DNA from: Actinomycetes bacterium
Lineage (GTDB): Bacteria; Actinomycetota; Acidimicrobiia; Acidimicrobiales; JAMCPL01
Length of the DNA: 64,000 bases
NCBI GenBank assembly: GCA_021841005.1
Contig: JAKBVZ010000023.1
Coordinates: forward strand, 1-64,000
Reading direction: 5' to 3'
The notes beneath the pieces were generated by a model, which did no database searches, was not told the origin of the DNA, and saw only the letters and a program-made list of their open reading frames with translations. Made by a program: the position numbers and the translations under genes. This document shows, piece after piece, positions 44,375 to 53,832 of the stretch. Every line of letters begins with the position of its first letter. Position 1 is the first letter of the stretch.

Positions 44375-44617
44375 ATGGCTTTGGACAAGCTTTTAGTGGA
44401 AGTGCTCGCTTGCCCGCAGGACAAGGGTTCGCTCCTGTATTTCGAGAGCGAGGATATACTGTACAATCCGCGCCTGAAGCGCGTGTACGAGATCCGCGAC
44501 GGCATACCAGTTATGCTGATAGATGAATCACGTCAGGTGGATGACGAAGAGCATGATCGTCTCATGACCAAGGCTGCCGGTGGTGAAGCGGTGGAGACCC
44601 TTGCTGGTGCTGGCTGA
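44375..44617 (+). CDS. Trm112-like / UPF0434 small protein
   Basis: An 80-residue protein with the family pattern LACPQDKGSLLYFESED, LYNPRLKRVYEIRDGIPVML and DESRQVD. Members with four Cys bind zinc and activate methyltransferases; this one keeps a single Cys, as do many bacterial relatives, so it probably does not bind zinc. Starts six bases after manB with AAGGG upstream and is clearly cotranscribed with it. Confidence 0.9.
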   Translation: MALDKLLVEVLACPQDKGSLLYFESEDILYNPRLKRVYEIRDGIPVMLIDESRQVDDEEHDRLMTKAAGGEAVETLAGAG

Positions 44618-44646
44618 ACCGGCTGCAGGTCTTGGCATTATTGAGC

Positions 44647-45693
44647 ATGATTGACTCTCTGGGCATGAGCGATGCGGCCTTGCGGCTGCCCGATCAGATG
44701 GCGGCAGCTCTCAATGGTACGCTGTCCGCGGGCATCGACATCCTACCTCACATTTCGGGTATATCAAATGTGTGTGTGGCCGGGATGGGTGGTAGCGGGA
44801 TGGCCGGTGATCTTCTTGGTTCCCTGGTGGCAGATGAGTGTCCGGTTCCTGTCTCGGTGATCAAGTCGTACAGGCTGCCTCGATATGTGGATGAGCATAC
44901 TTTTCTGATGGTGGTGTCGTTCTCGGGCAATACGGAAGAGACCTTGGAGGTGATGCATGCGGGCCGTGAGGCAGGAGCCAGGATGCTGGCTGTTTCCACC
45001 GGAGGCATGGTCTCCAAGCTGGCCTTGCAGTGGGGTGTCCCATGGGTGGAGGTGGACTCCGGTATACCTCAGCCCAGAGCGGCGATAGGGGCCTTGTCCG
45101 TCCCACTGGTTGTGGCCATGGAGCGCATCGGAATCGTTCAAGGTGCTGTGGACAAGTTGCGGGATGCCATTGCTCATCTGGAGCGCAGGCGGGAGCAGTT
45201 TCTTTCCGATCCTGCGCCCGTAGAGGTCATCGCAGGAAAACTTCTGGGGCACATTCCGCTGATCTGGGGTTCCGATGGGTTAGCTTCTGTCGCTGCCGTC
45301 CGGTTGCGGTCACAGCTGAACGAGAATGCCAAGGCAATGGCTATTTCCTCGGTGGTCCCGGAGCTATGTCACAACGAACTTGCTGGATGGGGTCAGCTTG
45401 GTGACATAACTCGCCAGCTTGTCACCGTGGTCGCGCTCAGGCATGCCGGTGAACATGAGCAGGTGAAGAGGCGATTCGAGTTTCTGATGGATGTCGTTTC
45501 GGAGTCGGTGAGCGATATGGTCGAGCTGTGGGCAGAAGGAGATACAGATATGTCCAGGCTGTTCGATCTGATCTTCACCGGTGATATGGTTTCACTGGCG
45601 GTGGCTCGTTTGGAGCAGATCGATCCAGGGCCTGTCCCCATCCTTGATCAGATGAAGGCGTTTCTCCAGGCGCCGCTGAGTAGACCGTCTTGA
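44647..45693 (+). CDS. Bifunctional phosphoglucose/phosphomannose isomerase
   Basis: About 348 residues with two SIS subdomains: CVAGMGGSGMAGDLLG and SFSGNTEETLE in the first, IWGSDGLASVAAVRLRSQLNENAK with PELCHNELAGW in the second, the active-site Glu/His pattern of the archaeal-type dual-specificity isomerase. Converts glucose 6-phosphate or mannose 6-phosphate to fructose 6-phosphate, feeding manB next door. ATG 44647 is the nearest ATG; an in-frame TTG at 44632 is possible. Confidence 0.9.
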   Translation: MIDSLGMSDAALRLPDQMAAALNGTLSAGIDILPHISGISNVCVAGMGGSGMAGDLLGSLVADECPVPVSVIKSYRLPRYVDEHTFLMVVSFSGNTEETLEVMHAGREAGARMLAVSTGGMVSKLALQWGVPWVEVDSGIPQPRAAIGALSVPLVVAMERIGIVQGAVDKLRDAIAHLERRREQFLSDPAPVEVIAGKLLGHIPLIWGSDGLASVAAVRLRSQLNENAKAMAISSVVPELCHNELAGWGQLGDITRQLVTVVALRHAGEHEQVKRRFEFLMDVVSESVSDMVELWAEGDTDMSRLFDLIFTGDMVSLAVARLEQIDPGPVPILDQMKAFLQAPLSRPS

Positions 45694-45799
45694 CCAAGTG
45701 TCGGAAGTGTCGGCTCTGCACGTGGTACCCCTGCTGGCTGGGGCTCTGTGTATATTGATCCGTGTATATTGAATTGAGAAGATAAGGTAAGGAGTAGCA

Positions 45800-47140
45800 A
45801 TGACTGAAGAATATGACGTAAAAGACCTGTCCTTGGCCGGGCTGGGCAAGCAGCGCATAGAGTGGGCCGATGCCAATATGCCGGTACTGGCTTCCATAAG
45901 GCAACGATTCGCCGCTGTTCGCCCGCTGGAGGGGGCCAGGGTGGCGGCCTGCCTGCACATCACCACCGAGACCGCCAACCTCCTTAGAACACTCTCGGCT
46001 GGCGGTGCCGAAGTGGTGGCTTGTGCATCCAACCCGCTTTCCACCCAGGATGATGTTGCGGCATCCCTCGTGCAGGACTTTGGCATACCTGTATACGCCG
46101 TGAGAGGGGAGGACGAGGCACTCTATTACAAGCATATCGATGCCTGCATCGATACCCGCCCAACGCTGACCATGGATGACGGTTGTGACCTGGTTTCCAG
46201 GTTGCATCGGGAGAGGCCGGAATTGGCGGCAGGAGTGACAGCCGGTACCGAGGAAACCACTACCGGCGTGATCAGGCTACGAGCCATGGAGTCGGCGGGG
46301 GCGCTTCGTTACCCGATCATTGCCGTGAATGACGCTTACACGAAACATCTGTTTGATAACCGCTACGGGACCGGGCAGTCCACTCTGGATGGTATCATCC
46401 GGGCTACCAACGTCCTTCTGGCAGGCAAGAAAATTGTGGTGGCCGGTTATGGAAACTGCGGCAGGGGAGTGGCTAGTCGCTCTAGGGGTATGGGTGCGCA
46501 GGTGATCGTGTGCGAGGTCGATCCACTACGGTCGTTGGAGGCCGTGATGGATGGCTTCAGGGTCGAAACCATGGAGCAGGCTGCACGAGAAGGAGATATC
46601 TTCATTACGGTTACCGGTGACCGCGACGTACTACGCGAGGAGCATTTTGCCGTTATGGCAGATGGTGCGATACTGGCCAATTCCGGTCACTTTGACATCG
46701 AGATCGATCTCAAGGCGCTGGCCAAGATGGCCGGTGGCAACAGGAGAGAGGTACGACCCGGTGTGGAAGAGTTCCAGCTGGAAGGCTTTTCGGGTACTGG
46801 CGCCAGTGCCGGCTTGGCTGGCCATTCCGATGCAAGTGGTGGGATGGCCGGCGCGCGTGATACAAAGCGGATATACGTGATAGCGGAGGGCCGTCTAGTG
46901 AATCTGGGCGCTGCTGAGGGCCATCCCGCAGCCGTGATGGATATGAGCTTTGCAAATCAGGCTCTTTGCAGCGAGTGGGCGCTATCCTCGGATGCTCATC
47001 TGGAATGCAAGGTTCATCCTGTGCCTACTCATATCGACGAGCAGGTGGCACGGTTGAAGTTGGAATCGCTCGGCGTAGAGATCGACATCCTTACCAGCGC
47101 ACAGATCGAGTATTTGCGCTCCTGGAACATTGGTACATGA
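45800..47140 (+). CDS. ahcY: Adenosylhomocysteinase
   Basis: Splits S-adenosylhomocysteine to adenosine and homocysteine in the methylation cycle. Motifs: [28 protein letters not shown], the substrate segment [12 protein letters not shown] with [18 protein letters not shown], and the NAD-binding [13 protein letters not shown]. The C-terminal Lys/Tyr end is shorter than usual. 446 residues with a Gly/Ala/Ser-rich insert at about 331-354. AAGGAG lies seven bases before the ATG. An 11-bp direct repeat, GTGTATATTGA (45748-45758 and 45762-45772), precedes it and may be a regulator site. Confidence 0.96.
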   Translation: MTEEYDVKDLSLAGLGKQRIEWADANMPVLASIRQRFAAVRPLEGARVAACLHITTETANLLRTLSAGGAEVVACASNPLSTQDDVAASLVQDFGIPVYAVRGEDEALYYKHIDACIDTRPTLTMDDGCDLVSRLHRERPELAAGVTAGTEETTTGVIRLRAMESAGALRYPIIAVNDAYTKHLFDNRYGTGQSTLDGIIRATNVLLAGKKIVVAGYGNCGRGVASRSRGMGAQVIVCEVDPLRSLEAVMDGFRVETMEQAAREGDIFITVTGDRDVLREEHFAVMADGAILANSGHFDIEIDLKALAKMAGGNRREVRPGVEEFQLEGFSGTGASAGLAGHSDASGGMAGARDTKRIYVIAEGRLVNLGAAEGHPAAVMDMSFANQALCSEWALSSDAHLECKVHPVPTHIDEQVARLKLESLGVEIDILTSAQIEYLRSWNIGT

Positions 47141-47242
47141 AGGTAGGTACATGTTGGTAGGTATGCTTTCCTGGTATTCTGGTCATATCCGTGAATCGAT
47201 TATCCGTGAATCGATGATGGTTCGGTATTTCCTGGAGATCAT

Positions 47243-50143
47243 GTGATCAACGTACTGGATCGGGTCCTTCGGGCTGGCGAGGGCAAGAAGGTCAAGCGCC
47301 TTGCTGAGCTGGTCGGCTATGTCAACGAACTCGAGCCGGAGATGGAGGCGTTGTCCGATGAGGAATTGTCCGGGAAAACGGTGGAGTTCCGGGAGCGCCT
47401 AGCCAATGGTGAGTCGCTGGACGACCTTCTTATCGAGGCTTACGCGGTTGTTCGTGAGGCTGCATGGAGGGTGCTGGGCCAGCGTCATTTCGACGTCCAG
47501 ATCATGGGTGGGATGGCCCTTCATTTTGGCTGGATAGCCGAGATGAAGACTGGAGAGGGAAAGACGCTCGCATCCACTCCTCCGGCGTACCTGAACGCGC
47601 TGGCCGGCAAGGGTGTGCACGTGGTTACGGTCAATGACTACCTTGCCAGGCGTGACTCCGAGTGGATGGGTCGGCTCTATAATTTTCTCGGCTTGAGTGT
47701 AGGAAGGGTCTCTCCCGATGTACAGGATTTTGATGACAAGAAGTCCGCGTATGCCTGTGACATCACTTATGGCACCAATACCGAACTCGGGTTCGATTAC
47801 TTGCGTGACAATATGGCCAGGTCGCGAGAGACCATGGTGCAGCGGGGCTTTGCTTATGCAATCGTCGACGAAGTAGATTCCATCCTCATTGACGAGGCTC
47901 GAACGCCGCTTATCATATCGGGACCCGCCATGGACTCCGCCAAGCTCTATTACCAGTTTGCGAACCTTGCTCGTACATTGAAAGCGGATGTCGATTATGA
48001 AGTTGACGAGGAGAAGCGCATTGTCGTGCCGACGGAGTCGGGCATAGAGAAGGTCGAAAAACAGGTCGGACTCGACAACCTTTACGATTCCATCGCAGTC
48101 AATTACGTGCATCATCTTACCCAGGCACTGCGTGCCAAGGAACTTTATCACAGGGATAAGGATTACCTTGTAGCGGATGGGGAGGTGAAGATTGTCGACG
48201 AGTTCACCGGCAGGGTACTTGAAGGGAGACGCTGGTCAGATGGCCTTCATCAGGCCGTGGAGGCAAAGGAACGGGTGAGGATCAAGGAGGAGAATCATAC
48301 CTGGGCCACAGTTACCCTGCAGAACTACTTCCGTATGTACGAAAAGCTTGCAGGGATGACCGGTACGGCATCGAGTGAGGCCGCAGAGTTTGCGAATACC
48401 TACGGGATGCAGGTTGTATCCATCCCCACCAACGAGCCGATGGTACGAGTTGACCAGCCCGACATCATCTACAAGACCGAGGATGCCAAGTTTGCCGCCG
48501 TTGCCGACGATATAGCCATGCGACACGAGAAGGGACAGCCTGTGTTGGTGGGCACTGCTTCGGTTGCCAAGTCCGAGAAGCTTGCCAGAGTGCTGGAAAG
48601 CCGCGGAATCCCCCACCAGGTACTCAACGCAAAGCATCATGCCAGAGAGGCGGACATAGTGGTGCAGGCCGGGCGTCTCGCAAGCGTGACCGTGGCGACC
48701 AACATGGCCGGTCGTGGGGTCGACATCCTACTGGGCGGGAATCCTGAAGGATTGGCCGCCCGTGAGGTCGCGGCACGGGGGATAAGCGTCGACAGTGACG
48801 AGTACGGCGCACTTTATGATGAGTATCTGAAGAAATACAAGGAGGCATGCACTGCCGAGGGTGACATCGTGCGCGAGGCCGGTGGGCTGTACGTGCTAGG
48901 CAGTGAGCGCCATGAGAGTCGCAGGATCGATGATCAGTTGCGTGGACGGTCCGGCCGGCAAGGTGATCCGGGAGAGAGCCGTTTCTACCTGTCGCTCGAG
49001 GACGATCTGATGCGACTCTTTGCCACCGGAGCCATGCAGTGGGTGATGGAACGTGCGTTGCCGGAGGATGTGCCCATAGAGGCGAGGATGGTGACAAAAG
49101 CCATAGAGAAGGCACAGCGTAACGTAGAGCAGCGTAATGCGGAGATCCGCAAGGATGTACTCAAATACGACGAGGTGCTGAACGAGCAACGCAAAGTGAT
49201 ATATGCCAGGCGTATACAGGTGATCGACAACGAAGATCTGAAGGAGTTCACCAGAGGCCTGCTGGAGGATACTATCCTGGCACTTGTGGAGAGGTACTGC
49301 CCGGGAGATTTCCAGGAGGAGTGGGACACAGAGGGTCTAGTGGCCGAACTCGGCCAGTACTATCCTACGGAGTTCCATCCTGACGATCTGGCCGCTGCCA
49401 GGCATAGTACACACTTGGCCGAGAGTCTCGTGGCTGAAGCTCTCCAATATTACGAATCGCGTGACAATATATTTCCAGGTGGTGCAGGAGATGCAAGGTC
49501 TGTGGAGCGGGAAGTCATGCTGCAGATGATCGACCAGCACTGGAAAGATCATCTCATGGAGATGGATTACCTAAGAGAGGGGATCAATCTCCGCGCGATG
49601 GGGCAGTTGGATCCGCTGGTGGCCTGGCAGGCTGACGGCTACGAGTTGTTCGGGCAGATGATGGACCGGATCAATGATGACTACCTGCGCTACGTTCTGC
49701 ACGTGGATGCCGTGGAAGGTATGGAGGAGGAGCCGGACCTGGCCCAGGTGAGCTACCAGGCGGCAGGTGGGCCGGCTCAGGAACTCGATTCGCTGTCACA
49801 ATCGCTCGCATATGTGAACCAGGGGACGCTTGCCGCGAATGTCACTGCGCCTTTTGCAGGCGCGTTGGACCAGCAGCCAGCGCGGGTGGGAGGAGATGTG
49901 GAAGGAGGGCTATGGGTGGATGGTGGGACAGAGGCTGGGTTGGCCCGCGGCGCAGTTGCCCGCGGCGGGGGGGTGCCGGGAGGTGCTCATGGCAGGACAG
50001 CCGGATCCGGCGAAGGCGCTCCTGCCGGCAGAGATGGCAGGGGAGGCGGCGGCGGGAAGGATGCTAAGGCCAAGCTGGGCCGGAACGACCCCTGCTGGTG
50101 CGGGAGCAACAAGAAGTACAAGTTCTGCCATGGGGCTGGATGA
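47243..50143 (+). CDS. secA: Preprotein translocase ATPase SecA
   Basis: 966 residues. Motor motifs MKTGEGKTL (Walker A), VDEVDSILIDEARTPLIISGP (Walker B region), TNMAGRGVDI, and GRSGRQGDPGESRFYLS. The C-terminus ends with the zinc-binding SEC-C motif CWCGSNKKYKFCHG, which binds SecB or ribosomes. The linker before it (about residues 860-945) is Gly/Ala/Arg-rich. GTG start with GGAG upstream. Drives export through SecYEG; the housekeeping SecA1 type by length. Confidence 0.98.
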   Translation: MINVLDRVLRAGEGKKVKRLAELVGYVNELEPEMEALSDEELSGKTVEFRERLANGESLDDLLIEAYAVVREAAWRVLGQRHFDVQIMGGMALHFGWIAEMKTGEGKTLASTPPAYLNALAGKGVHVVTVNDYLARRDSEWMGRLYNFLGLSVGRVSPDVQDFDDKKSAYACDITYGTNTELGFDYLRDNMARSRETMVQRGFAYAIVDEVDSILIDEARTPLIISGPAMDSAKLYYQFANLARTLKADVDYEVDEEKRIVVPTESGIEKVEKQVGLDNLYDSIAVNYVHHLTQALRAKELYHRDKDYLVADGEVKIVDEFTGRVLEGRRWSDGLHQAVEAKERVRIKEENHTWATVTLQNYFRMYEKLAGMTGTASSEAAEFANTYGMQVVSIPTNEPMVRVDQPDIIYKTEDAKFAAVADDIAMRHEKGQPVLVGTASVAKSEKLARVLESRGIPHQVLNAKHHAREADIVVQAGRLASVTVATNMAGRGVDILLGGNPEGLAAREVAARGISVDSDEYGALYDEYLKKYKEACTAEGDIVREAGGLYVLGSERHESRRIDDQLRGRSGRQGDPGESRFYLSLEDDLMRLFATGAMQWVMERALPEDVPIEARMVTKAIEKAQRNVEQRNAEIRKDVLKYDEVLNEQRKVIYARRIQVIDNEDLKEFTRGLLEDTILALVERYCPGDFQEEWDTEGLVAELGQYYPTEFHPDDLAAARHSTHLAESLVAEALQYYESRDNIFPGGAGDARSVEREVMLQMIDQHWKDHLMEMDYLREGINLRAMGQLDPLVAWQADGYELFGQMMDRINDDYLRYVLHVDAVEGMEEEPDLAQVSYQAAGGPAQELDSLSQSLAYVNQGTLAANVTAPFAGALDQQPARVGGDVEGGLWVDGGTEAGLARGAVARGGGVPGGAHGRTAGSGEGAPAGRDGRGGGGGKDAKAKLGRNDPCWCGSNKKYKFCHGAG

Positions 50144-50188
50144 TGGTGGGTCGGGCGGCGGCAGGTCGTAGGGCGGCAGGTTGCAATC

Positions 50189-51301
50189 ATGAATCCGGCT
50201 GAAGCGAGCGCAGCTCTTGCTGGCTTGGCGGCCAGGCTGGGTGAGGCTGAAGTATATATGGGTCTGGACAGGTTGCGTGCCCGAAAGGAAGAGCTGGACA
50301 GGGCGGTATGTGATACACACCTGTGGGATGACCCCGATCATGCAAAAATGGTCACCAGTGATCTCGCCGGAGTCGAGGACGATATTGCTATCCTGGATGA
50401 TCTGCGCAGGAGGCTGGAGGACTCGGAGACATTACTTGCACTGGTCCGGGAAACTGGTGACAACTGGATGGATCCGGAATTGCCTGCCGCCCTGGAGGAT
50501 ATTGATCATCGGTTGGCCGAGTTGGAGATACGCTCCCTGCTCTCGGGTGAGCACGATGCGCTGGATGCCGTCGTAGAGCTTCACGCTGGGGCGGGCGGAA
50601 CGGATGCTCAGGACTGGTGCGAGATGCTCATGAGAATATATATCCGGTGGGCTGAACGTAACGGTTTCGGGGTGGAGGTGGACGAGGTGACCGAGGGGCA
50701 GGAGGCCGGGCTTCTCTCGGCAACTTTCATCATAAAGGGACGCTATGCATATGGGATGCTCTCTGCAGAGAGGGGTGTGCACAGACTGGTCAGGATCTCT
50801 CCTTTTGATTCGCAGCACCGGAGGCACACCAGCTTTGCCTCCCTCGACGTAGTGCCTTTCCTAGAGGACATCCCGGAGGTGGAAATTGACGAGAAGGAGT
50901 TGCGGGTGGATACATACCGATCGGCCGGCGCAGGCGGGCAGCATGTCAACAAGACGGATTCTGCTGTCAGGCTGACCCACTTGCCCACCGGCCTGGTTGT
51001 GACCTGCCAGAACCAGCGCAGCCAGCATCAGAACAAGGCGCGTGCCCTGCAGATCCTTGCAGCCCGGTTGGCGGAGCGCATCCGTGAAGAACGCCGCCGG
51101 GAGATGGATTCTCTGGCCGGTCCGAAAGAGGAGGTTGCCTGGGGGAGCCAGATACGGTCGTATACGCTGGCTCCATTCCAGCTTGTCAAGGATCACCGGA
51201 CGCAGGAGGAGACCGGTAATGTCGAAGCTGTTCTGGATGGGGACATATCCAGGTTCATAGAGGCCGAATTGAGGCGCCGGCGATCTACCGCATCCGCTTG
51301 A
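50189..51301 (+). CDS. prfB: Peptide chain release factor 2
   Basis: 370 residues. The peptidyl-hydrolysis GGQ is in GAGGQHVNKTDSAVR and the stop-codon tripeptide SPF, which reads UGA and UAA, is in RISPFDSQHRRHTS. The frame is continuous: there is no in-frame stop near codon 25, so no programmed +1 frameshift autoregulation, as expected in actinobacteria. Starts 45 bases after secA. Confidence 0.97.
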   Translation: MNPAEASAALAGLAARLGEAEVYMGLDRLRARKEELDRAVCDTHLWDDPDHAKMVTSDLAGVEDDIAILDDLRRRLEDSETLLALVRETGDNWMDPELPAALEDIDHRLAELEIRSLLSGEHDALDAVVELHAGAGGTDAQDWCEMLMRIYIRWAERNGFGVEVDEVTEGQEAGLLSATFIIKGRYAYGMLSAERGVHRLVRISPFDSQHRRHTSFASLDVVPFLEDIPEVEIDEKELRVDTYRSAGAGGQHVNKTDSAVRLTHLPTGLVVTCQNQRSQHQNKARALQILAARLAERIREERRREMDSLAGPKEEVAWGSQIRSYTLAPFQLVKDHRTQEETGNVEAVLDGDISRFIEAELRRRRSTASA

Positions 51302-51666
51302 CCGGCTCAGTTGCTTCGCGAGCGGCACTCGATTCCTGCTTGGCGGCTGGGTGCAGGTGCTTAGATGGTGATGCTGGGTTCAATCGCCTCACGACTGGCA
51401 CCCAGTCTTCGCTGGTCGGCGCCATGGCGCTGCAACCCGCTGGGGGATTCCGGGTGGGGGATTCCGGAGATAAGCCCGAGGATGGAAATAAAAATAAATA
51501 AGCCGCCTATCCATGCACTGTTGTTGCGGGGCTGGTATACTGTGAACCGTTGCCCGGATGTACCCTTAACCGGCTGGTGGACGGCTAGGGTCAGGGTCGG
51601 CGGAGGCTATGCAATTGTTGGAGCCGATGGGGCTGCCAACGGTATGGCGGTGTAAATAAATCAATT
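51302..51666. other. prfB-ftsE intergenic region, no gene seen
   Basis: 365 bases without a frame that resembles a known protein. Around 51482-51503 there is an A-rich stretch, GATGGAAATAAAAATAAATA, and the ftsE promoter probably lies downstream of it. No convincing -35/-10 pair or hairpin found. Confidence 0.35.
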
Positions 51667-52416
51667 ATGATTACCCTCGAAAACGTTACAAAGGTTTATA
51701 AGACCGGCACGGTAGCAGTAAAGGACCTCACCTTTGAAATCACAAAAGGCGAGTTCGTCTTTATTGTGGGTGCTTCCGGTGCGGGCAAGAGCACCTTGAT
51801 GTCGTTGATACTGCGGGAAGAGTTGCCCGATAAGGGGAGGATCTGGGTCGCGGGCAGGGATCTCGCCCGGTTGCCGCATTGGCGGGTGCCGTACTTGCGC
51901 CGCAATATCGGCTGCGTGTTCCAGGACTTCAGGTTGCTGTCCAATAAAACCGTCTTCGAGAATGTGGCCTTTGCGCTTCAGGTCATAGGCAGGCCGCGCC
52001 ATCAGATCGAAAGGCAGGTACCCCAAGTACTTGAGCTGGTAGGTCTCAGGAACAAGATGCGGGATTTGCCCGAAGAGCTGTCAGGCGGGGAACAGCAGCG
52101 GGTGGCGATCGCCCGGGCGTTCGTGAACAGGCCGCTCATTTTGATTGCCGACGAGCCGACGGGCAACCTTGATCCTACTACCAGTAAAGGCATCGTGCAG
52201 TTGCTGGACCGGGTCAATAAGACCGGCACCACCGTAGTGGTGGCAACTCATGACGCGAGCATAGTGAACACCATGAGGAAGAGGGTTCTGGAACTCGATA
52301 ATGGCGAGGTGGTGCGTGACCAGTCGAGAGGAGTCTACGATGTAGAGCTCGAGGATTCCTCAGTGCAACCGGTAGGCGCCCGGTCGAAGGGTAGGCGAGG
52401 GACGGTACTCCGTTGA
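51667..52416 (+). CDS. ftsE: Cell division ATP-binding protein FtsE
   Basis: An ABC ATPase that with FtsX activates cell-wall hydrolases at the division site. Walker [11 protein letters not shown], signature [14 protein letters not shown], Walker [12 protein letters not shown], and the FtsE-typical start [14 protein letters not shown]. 249 residues, with a basic tail of about 20 residues beyond the usual end. Confidence 0.96.
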   Translation: MITLENVTKVYKTGTVAVKDLTFEITKGEFVFIVGASGAGKSTLMSLILREELPDKGRIWVAGRDLARLPHWRVPYLRRNIGCVFQDFRLLSNKTVFENVAFALQVIGRPRHQIERQVPQVLELVGLRNKMRDLPEELSGGEQQRVAIARAFVNRPLILIADEPTGNLDPTTSKGIVQLLDRVNKTGTTVVVATHDASIVNTMRKRVLELDNGEVVRDQSRGVYDVELEDSSVQPVGARSKGRRGTVLR

Positions 52417-52495
52417 GGTTCCATGCCGCACCAGAGGAGACCGCAGATGAGACTGCGAAGGATGCCGGTGCCGGCAGTGCTCCCATGGCGTATGG

Positions 52496-52597
52496 GGTGT
52501 TGCCGAGGGTCAGTGCTAGGCCGGTGCGCAGCTGCGGGAATTGCGCTACCTGGTGCCGTAGGTGTTGCCGAGGGTCAGTGCTAGGCCGGTGCGCAGC
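52496..52597. repeat. 37-bp direct repeat between ftsE and ftsX
   Basis: Identical 37-base copies at 52496-52532 and 52561-52597 with a 28-base spacer. In most bacteria ftsE and ftsX overlap or nearly touch, but here 222 bases separate them, and the repeat fills most of that space. Confidence 0.92.
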
Positions 52598-52638
52598 ATG
52601 ATCGGAAGGGAAGGGAGTGTAGCGGTCAGGAGGGGTAT

Positions 52639-53529
52639 GTGGCTGTACCTATGAACTTTGTGGCACGGGAAGCGGGCAGCAACCTCTGGCGGAATCGCTT
52701 GATGACCGTGGCTGCAATATTGACCGTGGCTGTTTCGCTTTCGCTGGTAGGAGCGGCACTCTTCCTGCGCCAGGGTGTATCGAATGCCACTACCGAGTGG
52801 CAGCACGGAGTCAGCGTGATTGTATGGTTCCATCCTAGCTCCTCGATAACAGAGCAGCGTGCGGTCGGTGACGAGCTTACCCAGCTCTCTTACGTGAAGT
52901 CGTGCACCTATAGGACCCAGACTGACAACTACAACCAGGGTAAGAGGTACCTGAACGGCTTGCTGGGGTCGGCCAGCAGTGCAGTCACGCCGGCCGTCAC
53001 GCCGGCTTCAGATAATTGTGTCCTGAAAAATCCGGATGAAGCCGGAGCCATTGCAGCCGCTTTCCGTAACCAGCCGGGCGTTCGCAATGTCAGCTATCCC
53101 AGCCAGGCCATACACAATATGGAGAATATTACCCGTACTGTCCAGCTTGCCTTCCTTATCGTTGCGCTTGTCCTGCTGGCATCTGCATCGGCGCTTATTG
53201 TCAATACGATAAGACTGGCTATCTTCTCGCGCCGCAAGGAGGTGTCGGTGATGAAGCTCGTAGGAGCCACCAACTGGTTCATCCGGATACCTTTTATGCT
53301 GGAGGGCCTAGTGCAAGGGGTAGCGGGAGCGGTGGTGGCTGGCTTGGTCGTGCTGGGACTCAACTGGAGGTTGAACGCCGCCAGCGCCGGGCACTTTACA
53401 AGCACCCTTTACAAGATGAGGCTGACGGGGGGAGAGGTGGTCTTGATAATCGTCGCCGTCGGTATCGTCGGGCTGCTGGTCGGGACATTGGGATCTGCAT
53501 TTGCAATAAGGCGGTTCCTGGACACCTGA
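52639..53529 (+). CDS. ftsX: Cell division membrane protein FtsX
   Basis: 296 residues: N-terminal helix after NLWRNRLMTVAAILTVAVSL, a large extracellular domain (about residues 50-165, with STTEWQHGV-like region and Cys pair), and three more helices including the conserved LIVNTIRLAIFSRRKEVSVM loop and MKLVGATNWFIRIPFMLEG. GTG start with AGGAGG five bases upstream; ATG 52651 is an alternative. Partner of FtsE. Confidence 0.95.
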   Translation: MAVPMNFVAREAGSNLWRNRLMTVAAILTVAVSLSLVGAALFLRQGVSNATTEWQHGVSVIVWFHPSSSITEQRAVGDELTQLSYVKSCTYRTQTDNYNQGKRYLNGLLGSASSAVTPAVTPASDNCVLKNPDEAGAIAAAFRNQPGVRNVSYPSQAIHNMENITRTVQLAFLIVALVLLASASALIVNTIRLAIFSRRKEVSVMKLVGATNWFIRIPFMLEGLVQGVAGAVVAGLVVLGLNWRLNAASAGHFTSTLYKMRLTGGEVVLIIVAVGIVGLLVGTLGSAFAIRRFLDT

Positions 53530-53659
53530 ATCGCTGCGGCAGCTGACCAGCCTGCACCGGCAATCCACGAAACATCCTCGAAACATTCTCTTCACCTGAA
53601 GGTAACCTGCTGGCAATCCGCCCGAAACTTTCAAGTGCTTTAATGAAATCGACTCACTG

Positions 53660-53780
53660 TAGAGGCGTGTCTAGGGTTCCGTTGCAGGGCATTTCCTGCA
53701 GGTCTGGTCCGAGAGGCACAGGTGATCGATGACTTTCCATCCTCACTCCACGGCGGGATAAAAGCCCGGGAGATCGCTGA
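53660..53780 (+). promoter_or_regulatory. Guanidine-I (ykkC) riboswitch
   Basis: The conserved blocks of the ykkC/guanidine-I aptamer appear in order and spacing: CTAGGGTTCCG (53671-53681), a GCAGG/CCTGC hairpin, CTGGTCCGAGAG (53704-53715), and CACGGCGGGATAAAAGCCCG continuing GGAGA (53749-53773). It lies 53 bases before the guanidine-hydrolase start. No T-run follows, but CTCCAC (53746-53751) can pair with GTGGAG (53821-53826), which contains the ribosome site, suggesting control of translation. Related ykkC subtypes bind ppGpp or PRPP; the downstream genes favour guanidine. Confidence 0.93.
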
Positions 53781-53832
53781 GAACAGTTGCTGCTCGGCGA
53801 GATGCCGGGCAGCCCGATTAGTGGAGGTTAGC

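Noticed and set aside
45694..45799. SAH riboswitch before ahcY
   Set aside because: Only about 100 bases are available, and I could not find the conserved aptamer core; the only structure is an 11-bp direct repeat.
50189..51301. Programmed +1 frameshift in prfB
   Set aside because: The frame is open from start to end with no internal stop near codon 25, so no frameshift is needed.
51365..51655. Small gene between prfB and ftsE
   Set aside because: The 96-codon frame has no ribosome site, a Trp/Arg/Pro-rich product, and no resemblance to any family.
52413..52601. Small frame starting at a TTG overlapping the ftsE stop
   Set aside because: Its product is Cys/Arg-rich, it runs through both copies of the direct repeat, and there is no family signal.
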